A stretch of DNA of 64,000 nt from Daedaleopsis sinensis. Its lineage: Eukaryota > Basidiomycota > Agaricomycetes > Polyporales > Polyporaceae. Position 1 is the first letter of the stretch. Each line of letters opens with the position of its first letter. Under the pieces are notes generated by a model. That model made no database searches and was not told where the DNA came from. It was given only the letters and a program-made list of their open reading frames with translations. The stretch is taken from NCBI GenBank assembly GCA_033807695.1, contig CM066303.1, positions 1,798,001 through 1,862,000 of the forward strand. Reading direction: 5' to 3'. A program made the position numbers and the translations under genes. This document shows positions 31,271 to 41,000 of the stretch, in pieces.

Positions 31271-33569
31271 ATGTCCGTCGTCGCTCCGGACCCCAACTAT
31301 GGCGAGCCGCTCAACACGCTGGAGGCCCTCGTCGAGCGCGGAGAGGCGCCGTCCACCGCCCAGCGCGACACGACTTACGCGCTGATCTTCGAGGAGCTGG
31401 TGCGTCGCTACTGCTCCGCTCCGCGCACCTGACTGCTAACCCCCGTCGTAGCCGGGTTACCTCGGGCCCCTGAACTCCCTGGATGATGCCTTCTCCGGCT
31501 ACCTCGCGCTGGTGCGCGACGACCTTACGCCCAAAGCGCTGAAGGCGTTCGTCCGTCGGTACTCGCTCGAGAGCCGGGACCGGCGTCTGGCTCAGCTGAA
31601 GTCGCGGCAGGAGGAGATCTCCACCCAAGTCGCCGGCATCAAGGCCAGGCTCGGTGCCCAGCAGGCCGAGCCGGAGGGTACCGTACCTTCGGACGAGCTC
31701 GCCCGGGGCGCGAACATGTTGGCCAGGTCCGAGGAGAAGTTGGCGACCTGTAGGAGGAGGGTGACCCAGGTCGCTGAACAGCGTACGTCGCGCTTCCTTT
31801 TCGCCCTGTTGTTTGCTAACCTGCCCCAGTCGAGGAGTTGCAGAAGCATGGGGACTACCGCGAGCTTCAAAAGGCGAGGTCCCCGTCCTCCGCCGCTCCT
31901 GAGGTTCCACCTCCCGCCGACGCTCCCTCTGGCGACGAATCCAGCGACGCGGCGCCTCCCGTCAAGAAGTCGCCTAAGACGCGTTCCCGCCCCCGTGCGC
32001 CGAAGTCGAAGGCCGTTATCGAGGACTCCGACGTGGAGGCCGCCTCTGAGGCCGAAGACGCCGAGAACGCCGACGACGCCGACGAACCCGACGAGGGGGA
32101 CGCCGACGTCGGTGCCGCGCCGACGCCTACCAAGCTCAAGTCCAAGCGCGGTAAGAAGGTCGCTGAGCCGAAGCCCAAGGCCCCGCGCGCCGTCCGGAAT
32201 CCTCCCGCCGCTCTCGCCCTTGTGGGTCCCGTAAGGACCTTCCCCTCTGTCTCCCTGCTACTCCCCTTCTTTGCTAATCCGTACGTGTGTGTCGCAGGCT
32301 GTGTGCGAGCGTTGCGGCTCCAGGAAGTCCGACGTCGATTGTGTCCGGACCGCCGGTCTCGTCCGCTGCCAGAAGTGCTCCGAGGAGGACCAGAGGTGCG
32401 ATTACCTCGGTCTGAGTCTCCGCGGCGTCGTCAAAGAGTACGGTGGGCCCTCGAACCACAACCCCCGTGTCCTCGCCGTCTTCAACGGCCACGGCTTCAC
32501 CTTCCCCCGTGGGCCTATGAAGGATTCGCGCGGTAAGGTCACCAAGGCCCCGCTCACCGCCGAGCAGCTCGCCGAGGGCGCCAGGCGCGTCTCCGCCATC
32601 TTGGCGAGCGGCCTCGTCGTCCGGGTCGTCGACCTCGACGTCTTGCATACGGAGGCTCGCCGAGTCGGCCTCGACCCCCTGCTCGCGGCGCCGACTCAGT
32701 TCCCGAAGAGCTTGCCCAAGGAGGTGCTGCCGGCCGTCGGGACGCGCACTGATTTGACCCGGGCAGGCCCTTCCGGCGCTGCGACTCCTCGCGGGACTGG
32801 CTCCTCGTCGTCGAAGAAGCGCAAGGTGGAGGAGTCGCCTGGCCGCAAACTGCCGGCTACCGCCCCTCCTATCAAACGATCCAAGTCTTCCGTGCCGCCC
32901 ACCGTAGAGCCCGTCGTCGCTCCGCCCTCCACGTCGTCCTCTCGTCGGGGCGCGGACGTTCCTCCAGTTTCTCCCTCGGCGTTGTACCTGAACGACGCTA
33001 CGATGGCCTCTGTCCGCGCCATTCGCCGCCAGTGGGCGGAGCAGATCGCGATGCTCGGCGCTACGTACCGGACCATGTTGGATCTGGTGTCGATGGAGGA
33101 GTCCCTTACGAACGCCGTGTTCGGGAGTCCGGTCGGTCAGCGGGGTCGCCTTGTGGCCACGGCGCCTCCCCTGACTATGCTCGACCTGCCCACCGAGTTC
33201 GTCGACTGCGCGTTCGAGCCGTCTTTCCACACCACCTCGCCTTGTCTGCCGCTCTTCGAGGTTCCCGCCGGCTTCGTCTTCTCCGGTGACGCTGGTTCCA
33301 CCACACGCTCGGCGACGGGGAATCCGCCGTCAGGCAGCGCGCCGAAGAAGGACGGCCCCTCTGGCGCGTCGTCGGACGCCGTCGCCGTTGAGCACGCTCT
33401 CGACGTCGATGCTTCATCGTCGTCTCGCGCCCGTGCCTCTAAGCCCGGCTCCTCTGTGAAGCGCGGTGGCTCGGGTGTCGTCCCGTCGAAGAAAGGGAAG
33501 GAACGCGCCGTCGTCGAGTCTGACTCCGATGGGGACCTGTTCGCCGAAGACGTGATGTTGCTGGACTAA
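31271..33569 (+). CDS. E1 antisense gene B, Zn2Cys6-like nuclear protein, 710 aa, 4 exons
   Basis: Exons 31271-31399, 31452-31782, 31830-32230 and 32298-33569 join with consistent phases. Introns have GTGCGT/GTACGT/GTAAGG donors and CTAAC/CTAAT branch-like sequences. Residues 100-170 are coiled-coil-like, 175-280 acidic and proline-rich. Cysteines at 290, 293, 302, 311, 314 and 321 give C-x2-C-x8-C-x8-C-x2-C-x6-C, close to fungal Zn2Cys6 (usual x6 between C2 and C3). KKRKVE at 460-465 is an SV40-like nuclear signal. The C-terminus is Ser/Ala-rich with a final acidic patch. A nuclear DNA-binding regulator is inferred. The gene is convergent with pol and lies within the element's transcribed region in antisense. 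Confidence 0.8.
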
Positions 33570-34082
33570 TCTCGTGGACTCGTACTTCTTGCGCTGTACC
33601 GTCGTCTCTTGCCTGTCGCTTCTTGGTTGTTGTTCGTGCCCCCTTCCCTTTCGCTTGCCACTCGCTCCGCTTCTCTCGTTCTTCGCTGCCGTCTTGTCTG
33701 TCGTCCTCGCACGCCGTCCTTCTCGCTCTGTCCTTGTCGCTTCCAACGCTGTGCTTTCCGTCGTTCGTAGTGTAGTCGGTCTGTCTTAATGTGCTCCCTC
33801 CGTTGCTCTCGTCGTGTGCCTGATCTCTCTGGTGCTGGTAAAATAAATATATGGTGTACCACTGTATAGTGTGTGGCCGGGCTGAATAACGAGGAAGGAA
33901 AGGGGAAAAGAATCTTGTTCAGTGGTATCGTCGGCGGCTTGCTTTCTTCGGCGGTCTGCCGCCGCTTGTACTTTTTGTGTGGGCCTCTTGCTTGGCGTCG
34001 TGCGCTTGTTTTCTTCGGGTAATGTCGATGGTGTAGGCACTGTCCTACATCTGGTCCTCCTCCCCACTGAGCTGTCGACTCC
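33570..34082. other. Convergent spacer between gene B and pol
   Basis: T/C-rich 3' flank of gene B with AATAAA at 33842-33847, then sequence without genes up to the pol stop at 34083. Opposing transcripts would have to terminate or overlap here. Confidence 0.6.
33842..33847 (+). terminator. AATAAA signal of gene B
   Basis: 273 bp after the gene B stop, in an AT-rich patch (ATAAATATATGG) unlike the GC-rich surroundings. Repeated at 49851-49856. Confidence 0.5.
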
Positions 34083-37000
34083 CTAGTCGACCGCCCGAGC
34101 CTCCTCGTTCAGGGCGGACGCGTCGGCGCCTTCGGCGGCACGGTCGTCTGTTGCTGCATCGGCGCTGGCCTGCATCGCGTCGAGGGTGTCCTCGTCGACG
34201 TCGAGTAGGTTGCGCGCGAGGACAATGGGCTCCGTTCTCGCCAAGTACGGGATGACGCGAAACACCGCGGTGGGCCGGTCGAAAACCGCGCCGTTGAGTT
34301 CCGACAGGATGTACGCGCCCCCCCGGTTGCGGGAGACGACGACGTACGGGCCTAGGTACCGGGGCCGCATCTTCCTGTTGAGGGACTTCTCGACGGCGGT
34401 GTTGCGCATCAGAACCAGGCGGCCTGCCTGCAGATCGTAGTCCCGAATCGTTGCTTGATGGTCTGCCTCAAACTGCCGCGCTGCTTCGACTCGACTCTGG
34501 AATACCGTGGACCTGAGGAGGGCCAGTTGTTCGGGGCGTTTTTGTAGTGCGATGGCCCGGCGCGCGACGAGCTCGTGCGTCGGGATGAGTGTCGTTGGGA
34601 CGGGCATGAGGTATGTTGCTTCGGCGATGTCGAAAGGTAGAATCGGCGACGTGCCGGTGATTGCGAAATAGGGTGAGCAGCCCATCCTTCGACGGTGCGT
34701 GACCCGGTCGGCCCACAGCACAGAATAGACTCGGGAGACCCAGAGGTCGGTGTCGCCCTCGCATGCCTTCACCAGGGAGTCGCGGACGTGGAAGTGGGGT
34801 CGCTCGACGATGCCGTTCGCCTGTGAGTTGTAGCCCGAAATGCGGATGTGTTTGATATGGTACTGACGCTCCATGTATTCTAGGGCGGCGATGAACGGGG
34901 TCCCGTTGTCGGACACGATCTCTGCGAGCGCGCCCCACCGGCAGAGGAGGTCTTGGTAGATCCAGTCGCCGACAGTTTTCGCCGTGCAGGACTTGACCGC
35001 ACGGGCCTCGGGCCACGACGTCGTCGCGCAGCGGGCGTGCAGGACGTGCTTGTAGCTCCCCGGCATGTCCATGGAGTCGACGTGAACGCGGACCATCGGC
35101 GCGGCGGGGTAGGTGATGGTCGGCGGTATGCTGACCTTGCGAGTTTGCCGTACTTGACATTGGTGGCAGGTGCGCACGTACCAGGCTGCGTCAGCCTTAA
35201 TGTCTGGCCACCAAGCTCGCTCCGACAGGAAAGACGTCGTCGCGTGGATACCCCGGTGCCCGATGTGGTCGTGCATCTCGACGATAGCTTTGGATCGCTC
35301 GTCGCCGAAGAGTACTAGCTGGTATGCCCCGTTGGGCACAATCCGCCAGAGCTTGCCGTCGGCGTCGAGAAAGAACTGTTCGGCGTACCGCAGGAACCTT
35401 TGCTTCTCGCGGTCGTCGTTCGGTATAGGGGCCCCGGTCGCCAGCCAGCTCTTGACGTCGTCGATGCGTGAGTCGAATTTCTTCGCCTGAGTCGTGCGGG
35501 GGAAGTCTGCGTAAGGTGGGGGCAGCACTGCGTCCAGTCGCCCCGATGTGCCGCTTGTCTGTTGGAACAGCACTTGCACCATCGTGTCGGAGTAGAGCAT
35601 CTCGTCGACCGGTGCGTGCGGGAGGGATGGCGGCGGGTTGATGAGGTGAAGGAACCCGTACATCTTGTCGACCCAGTCCTGGTACTCGTCGTCGTCGCCG
35701 TCGTCGGCGGGCTGGTCTCCGTCCTGCGGCGGTCGACGGGAAAGGCCGTCGGGTCCGTGTGTTGCGCCGGGAACGTGCACCAGCTCGAAGTGGTAGAGGT
35801 TAATGGCTACGATCCACCGGTTCATGGAGGCGGACGGGACGACGTCGGGGTTCTGCAGCATCCCCTTGATGTACTTGGCGTCAGTCTCGACGATGAGGTT
35901 GCGGATGCCGACGAGGTAGAAACGGAGCGCCTTCAGCGATCGGTACAGGCCGTAGAGCTCGAGCTTGGGCTGGGAGAATCGTGCCTCGCGCTCGTTGAGC
36001 GTGATGGACCCGAATCGACTATAGTACCGAACTCGCGGGTTGTCGGCGTCCTGCTGCCCCAGCTGGTAACCTACGGCGATGAAGGAGGTGTCGACGGCGA
36101 GTATCACTGGCGCGCCCGAATCGTAGTCGATCGGGCGCAGCGCCGGTGAGTCGAGCAGGGCCTGCTTGAGGTCGGCCATTGCCTGGAGCTGCTCGGCGCC
36201 GAACTCCCAGGGGGCATCCTTCCGGGTGAGCTTGACGAGCGGATGGGCCCGCTTAGCGAAATCGCGGATAAAGATCCGGCCCACGCCTACGGTCCCCAGG
36301 AAGGCCCGGACGTCAGAGATGTTGGAGCAGGTCTGCCAGTTCACTACGGCGGCGACGTTCGAGGGCTCCGGCGCGCGGCCGAGAGGTGTGCAATAGTGGC
36401 CCGCCGCCGTGAATTTCGGCGGTGCGACTTCCGACTTTGGTCCTGAAAACGTCCCGCCGGCGTGCTTCATGCGCTGGACCACACGGTTGAGGTCGCCGAG
36501 GTGCTCCCAGAAATACCTGCGGACCCCAGGGTTTGCCGGGATACATTCGTAGGAACCGTCAATGCGTTGGTAACTGCTTTTCGGCCCCTTGACAAACACG
36601 TCGTCGATGTACGTGAGCGCGCAGTGCGGAATTTCGGGCTGGAGGATGAAGGTGATGTCGTCGTGAAAGATAGGTACGGAGTTGGACCATCCCATGGGGA
36701 GCGTGGTGAGGCGCATAGCGCCGAAGGGGGTCTGGAAAGTGGTCAAGTCCCGAGAGTCTTCGTGGAGTAGCCGTTCGTCGTAGCCAACGTAAAGGTCTAG
36801 CACGGTTCCGCACGAGTTTCCGGCGAACTGCTCGGCGATGTGGTCGGGTATCGGCGGTACGCCGCTGTGCTGGATAGTGACTTCGTTCAGTGGCTCCAGG
36901 CTGTGTACGATGCGAACCGAGCCGTCTTTCTTGAGCACGCAAAACCATCGGGACCGGTAGGACGAGTTCGACGGCTCGTACACTCCGGCGGTGATCTTCC

Positions 37001-38012
37001 TTCGGAGGAGCTCGGTTGCTGGTCGATAGACACCGGGGGCCAGCGGGAAGTTCGTTTGTCGCCAAGGTTTGTGCGGAACCACAGGAATCTTGACCGGCGG
37101 AAACATGTCCTTGTCGAGCGTGCCCCGCTCCGAATCCTCCCAAGCGAAAGCGTCCTCGTGCGCTAGGAAAAAGGCGTCGAGCACGTCGAGCTCCTCCGGC
37201 GTGAGCCACTTGTGCTTCTCGCGCATGGTTTGTCGGCGCTCTGCCGTGTACCGCTTGCCGGGCGCGAACGGTGGCGGGTTCGGGTTCAGCTCCGGCAGTC
37301 CTTCGAGCGGGTCGCCGATAATCTGTCGAACGATGCGAAACTCGGCGGGCAGGTCTGTCATAATTGGCCGGACCTTCTTCGCCACGGGCTTGTACTTCTT
37401 TTTGGTTTTGAGGAAGACGTCCACGGGCACCTCGGCATCCTCGGCGGTCTCGGTCACGCCGGTGACTGACGTTTTTCGGCGCGGCGCCGACGCGCTGTTC
37501 GGGAGTGGCGTGCAGGCTTCGGTGTCGGCCTCGGTCTCGACTTGCAACGGCGCAGGTGGTGAGACGTGGCTACGGAAATATGTGAAAACGTTCACCACCG
37601 CCTCCTTCGGCGATTTCGACGTCGTCGGCGTACTTGGCACGGTGGACTCCGGAGGGGTGGTGTGGCGACGCTTGGCGGAGCGTCGCGGTAGGGATCTCGT
37701 CGCATAGACGGGTTTTGGTACTGCCTTGGTGGCCCGACTATCTGCGGGCATCGGTCGGCGGTCCGCCGAGAGGGTATCGGGTGTGGGTAGGGCGGCGCCG
37801 GCTACGGCACCATTCGAGACAGCGGACAAAAGGGGCTGGAGACGTGGAGAAAGGTCGGGATCATCGCACATGCGAACGTAGGTTTCTTGTATATTTTTGG
37901 GAGAGAGATCGGTCAAGGGGGTCTGGGAAACAAGGAAAAACTCGTCGGTCCTATGGTCATACTCGAGGACGAGAGCGACGTTCTCATCGTCGGCCTCTAC
38001 ATCCTCGACCAC
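34083..38012 (-). CDS. pol: E1 copy 1 pol: reverse transcriptase, RNase H, integrase
   Basis: A 1309-codon frame opens at GTG 38012 without an upstream ATG, overlaps gag-PR by 16 nt and lies in the -1 frame, so it should be made as a Gag-Pro-Pol fusion. Order: disordered linker; RT with VLKKDGSVRIVHSLEPLNE, LTTLPMGWSNS and the catalytic YIDDV near residue 468; RNase H with VDTSFIAVGYQLG, LELYGLYRSL and VETDAKYIKG; integrase with an HHCC zinc site (GHRGIH...CHQC), D in VHVDSMD, SDNGTPF and QANGIVERPH as the D,D-35-E; then a GPY/F-like tail (LGPYVVVSR...FRVIPY). No chromodomain seen. PR-RT-RH-INT order makes it Ty3/Gypsy-like. Fully open. Confidence 0.95.
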   Translation of the reverse strand: MVEDVEADDENVALVLEYDHRTDEFFLVSQTPLTDLSPKNIQETYVRMCDDPDLSPRLQPLLSAVSNGAVAGAALPTPDTLSADRRPMPADSRATKAVPKPVYATRSLPRRSAKRRHTTPPESTVPSTPTTSKSPKEAVVNVFTYFRSHVSPPAPLQVETEADTEACTPLPNSASAPRRKTSVTGVTETAEDAEVPVDVFLKTKKKYKPVAKKVRPIMTDLPAEFRIVRQIIGDPLEGLPELNPNPPPFAPGKRYTAERRQTMREKHKWLTPEELDVLDAFFLAHEDAFAWEDSERGTLDKDMFPPVKIPVVPHKPWRQTNFPLAPGVYRPATELLRRKITAGVYEPSNSSYRSRWFCVLKKDGSVRIVHSLEPLNEVTIQHSGVPPIPDHIAEQFAGNSCGTVLDLYVGYDERLLHEDSRDLTTFQTPFGAMRLTTLPMGWSNSVPIFHDDITFILQPEIPHCALTYIDDVFVKGPKSSYQRIDGSYECIPANPGVRRYFWEHLGDLNRVVQRMKHAGGTFSGPKSEVAPPKFTAAGHYCTPLGRAPEPSNVAAVVNWQTCSNISDVRAFLGTVGVGRIFIRDFAKRAHPLVKLTRKDAPWEFGAEQLQAMADLKQALLDSPALRPIDYDSGAPVILAVDTSFIAVGYQLGQQDADNPRVRYYSRFGSITLNEREARFSQPKLELYGLYRSLKALRFYLVGIRNLIVETDAKYIKGMLQNPDVVPSASMNRWIVAINLYHFELVHVPGATHGPDGLSRRPPQDGDQPADDGDDDEYQDWVDKMYGFLHLINPPPSLPHAPVDEMLYSDTMVQVLFQQTSGTSGRLDAVLPPPYADFPRTTQAKKFDSRIDDVKSWLATGAPIPNDDREKQRFLRYAEQFFLDADGKLWRIVPNGAYQLVLFGDERSKAIVEMHDHIGHRGIHATTSFLSERAWWPDIKADAAWYVRTCHQCQVRQTRKVSIPPTITYPAAPMVRVHVDSMDMPGSYKHVLHARCATTSWPEARAVKSCTAKTVGDWIYQDLLCRWGALAEIVSDNGTPFIAALEYMERQYHIKHIRISGYNSQANGIVERPHFHVRDSLVKACEGDTDLWVSRVYSVLWADRVTHRRRMGCSPYFAITGTSPILPFDIAEATYLMPVPTTLIPTHELVARRAIALQKRPEQLALLRSTVFQSRVEAARQFEADHQATIRDYDLQAGRLVLMRNTAVEKSLNRKMRPRYLGPYVVVSRNRGGAYILSELNGAVFDRPTAVFRVIPYLARTEPIVLARNLLDVDEDTLDAMQASADAATDDRAAEGADASALNEEARAVD

Positions 38013-38021
38013 CGAAAACCC
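37963..38021 (-). promoter_or_regulatory. -1 ribosomal frameshift signal of E1 copy 1
   Basis: On the minus strand the gag frame reads AT[G GGT TTT] CGG, a canonical X-XXY-YYZ heptamer GGGTTTT (38021-38015), 15 nt before the gag stop TAG (37999-37997). Six nucleotides later TCGAGGA (38008-38002) can pair with TCCTCGA (37969-37963), enclosing a second stem CGACG/CGTCG (37992-37988 with 37980-37976). After a -1 slip the frame is exactly that of pol. The same signal is at 53972-54030. Confidence 0.8.
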
Positions 38022-41000
38022 ATCGGCATCTCACGCATTCCCGCCGGCGCTGTCCCCTTCGCATACGTAGGCATTGCTATCTTCTTCCCGGTGTTTGGGC
38101 ACGTAACTTCGAGCGTCTGCCGACCGTCGGCCTCGTTCCGAATTTCGGCGGACAGCAGTACCTCGAATGGTCGGCCCAGCAAGACGTCGTAGGAGGCGTT
38201 CTGGACGATGTGCATCTGGAGGTAGACCGTGATTCCACCGGCGATGGCCACGGGCACGTCGCGGGCTAGACCAAGCGTGCTCTGTTCCTCGCCGTTGGCC
38301 GACATCATCGTGATGCGCGCCGTCGGATCCCAACTGAGCCCCAACTCGTGTGCCTTGTCGACGCTACACGACACGATTTGCGACCCGCTGTCGAGGATAC
38401 ACTCTACAATGTCGGCGTCGTTGACCCAGGTGGCGATGGACCGCAGCTTGAAGCTGTTCGAGGCTACGATCCTGTCGGCGTTCGCGTCGGCGGAGACCCG
38501 GGCACCCACGGCGCCGATCAAGTTGACTCGGTACACTCCCTTAGGCCTCGGTTGCTGCCCAGCGGGAGCGTCCGCCGGCGGAAGGTAGTTCTGGGGGATG
38601 TTCGACGGTGCGTGCAAACGGTCCTCGCTGTCGGGGACCTCCTCGACGCGGGGCGACTGGCGGACAGGCCCGTACCGCGGACTACCGCCGACGGGGGTCG
38701 TCGAGTCGACTACTGGCACTGGGGTACGGCGCAACGCCGTGGCCTCCTGCATGAGCTTGCGGACGTCGGGGGATATACGTAGAAGATCGGCGGGAGTAAG
38801 GGTGACCGATTCTTTCTCTACAAAGTTGGCACTGAAGACTCTTTTCGCAGCGGTCTCGTCGGCGATCGGCGCCGCGACTTTATACGCCGGCGTCGGGGCT
38901 ACCTGTCTCTCGGCGGAGCGCGCAGGACGTGGCGGCGGCGCCGTCGCGGGGCGGTAGGAGAACTCGTGCGTCGGGGGATCACCCGCGCGGGTTGCATCTC
39001 GCGCCGCCGCAAACGGAAGGGGGGGGAACGTCGGGTTGTCGTCTTCGGTCGTCGGGGAGCGGGCGCGCGTGCGGTCTGGCTTGACACTCGCGTCCGCGTC
39101 GGCGACGTCCGATGGCCCCTCGGGAGACTGGCCTTCTTCGACGGGATCCTCCTGCGCGTCAGGCTCGTGTTCTACCACTTCGGGATTCAGCCGGACCGTC
39201 CTCGTCGTCTTCTTCGGCGGTAAGGACGTGATTACCACGCCGTCGAACACTTGCCTTGGCTTCTGGTTGCCGCGTTTCTTCTCCAGGATGTCGTTGGCTA
39301 GAGCCAGGTGCTGAGCGAGGCACTCTACATGTTCCTCCATACTGCGTTCCTCCGAGACCAGGACGGACTGTTGGTTGTTGACGTACGTGGCCGGCGCCGC
39401 AGTAGGTCTTTGTAGGGCGCCGAAGCCGTCGGCGATGGCGAACATCATCTGGCCCACGGGTCCGCCGACGACTGCCTTCTGGTTCGGGTTCTGCTCGTGC
39501 CAGGCCCGGACTTGGTCGACAAGCCAGCGACCAGGAAGGTGCCTCGGTACTTCGACGCCGCCGGGAAGGAGCACACGCCCAGTAGCGGGGTGGCGTTGGA
39601 CCAAACCCTCGCGTACGTCCCGGTCCACGGCGCCGCACGTACGGGTCCGGCAGCCCGGGATTCCACAGTAGTAGCACGGTTCTCTAGGAGGCCTCGGGTA
39701 GTCGTTGGCTGGCCAGGGCCGGTTCTGCTGCTGCTGGTAGGCGTTCTGCGACGGCGGGGGATAGGCGTTCGGCGGCGGCCCCTGCTGGTACTGGTTGCCG
39801 TTCTGGTAGGGGTTATTCATCGGCGGGCCGTTCGAGGCTTGCTGGTTCGCTGCCTGGAGGACCGGCTGAATCGCGGCTACGGCGTCGCGGACCGCGCTGC
39901 TGATGATACTCTGAAAGACTTCCGCTTTGATGACGACGTTGTCGGAGGCTGGGGTCGGTCGAACCGTCTGCGGGGTCCACACGGCCGCGGTGTTCGGCGT
40001 GGCGCCGAGGGTCTGCGTCGGCGGTGCGTCGGCGGCGGTCCTGGTCGGCTGCTCGTAGGCGGCATGGAACGGGTTGTCGTTACCGAAGCAGTGGCAGATT
40101 GCCTCATGCACGTCCTCCATCTTGTAGGAGTCGTTGACGTCCTTAGCCACTTTGTAGCTGAGCCTGGCTTGGACCCGCTGGGCCAGGTCGGTGTCGAGGA
40201 CCTTCATCATTGTGCTGGTGACCTCCCGTTCCGTCAAATCCCTCGTCGGCTTGTCGCGGGCGAGGTAGAGTGCGATAGGGTAGAGCCGGCGGTAGAACGC
40301 TAGATATTCCGGCAGCGTGCTGACTCCAAAGCGCCGAAGGTACTCGCCGACAACGGCGTTGTACTCGTCGACTGTCCAACGCTTGCTATCCTCTAGGCCC
40401 GGGAAGAACTCCAGTAGAGACTTCTTGAGGTCGGCGTAGGTCTTGGACGCATCGGAAAAGTGGGGGTGGGATTCTATCATACGCACATAGTCGACCTCGG
40501 CGTACATCGCGAGTGTCTTCTTCTTCTCGGTGTCGTCGGCGATCTGATAGTTGGCGATGACCCGGTCCACCTGGTCGAAGAAACGGAGAGCCCAGGTCTT
40601 GGTGGTATTCGCCGACGGTTCCCACACTGGGGCTCCGCGCTGGTTACGCATGGGCAGCGCCGCAAAGCCGGTTTGGTGAGCCATTCTGAATAGGATCTGG
40701 GTCGGCGCTGGCACGGGGATGGGATTCGGGGTCGTGGTTGAGAAACTGGATAGGGAGGAGAGGGTTGACGCGGTAGAGTGCGGGGGACGCTGCACGTCGG
40801 CGGTAGGACGGGGGTTTCGGCGCGAGGTAAGGCGGTTAACGTCGGCGATGGGCGCAAGGGGCTGTTCGCCGCTCTGTTCGTAGCCTCGGCGTGTGCGAGT
40901 CACGGTGGGAAAGGACGTTGGGGGATTTTCGGGGGAGGGGGTTCGTCGGCGGTTCGTCAAGGGTCGCGGGGCACTTGTAGCTCCCGAAGGTTCGCTTGGT

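Noticed and set aside
30466..31296. Minus-strand frame of 276 codons opposite genes A and B
   Set aside because: Overlaps introns and promoters of A/B in antisense, has no domain, and lies downstream of pol without start context. The spliced plus-strand genes explain the region better, although an env-like third gene in sense was considered.
31838..32230. Gene B exon 3 as a separate gene
   Set aside because: Its head has no ATG in suitable context, while splice sites with CTAAC branch motifs join it in phase to exons 2 and 4.
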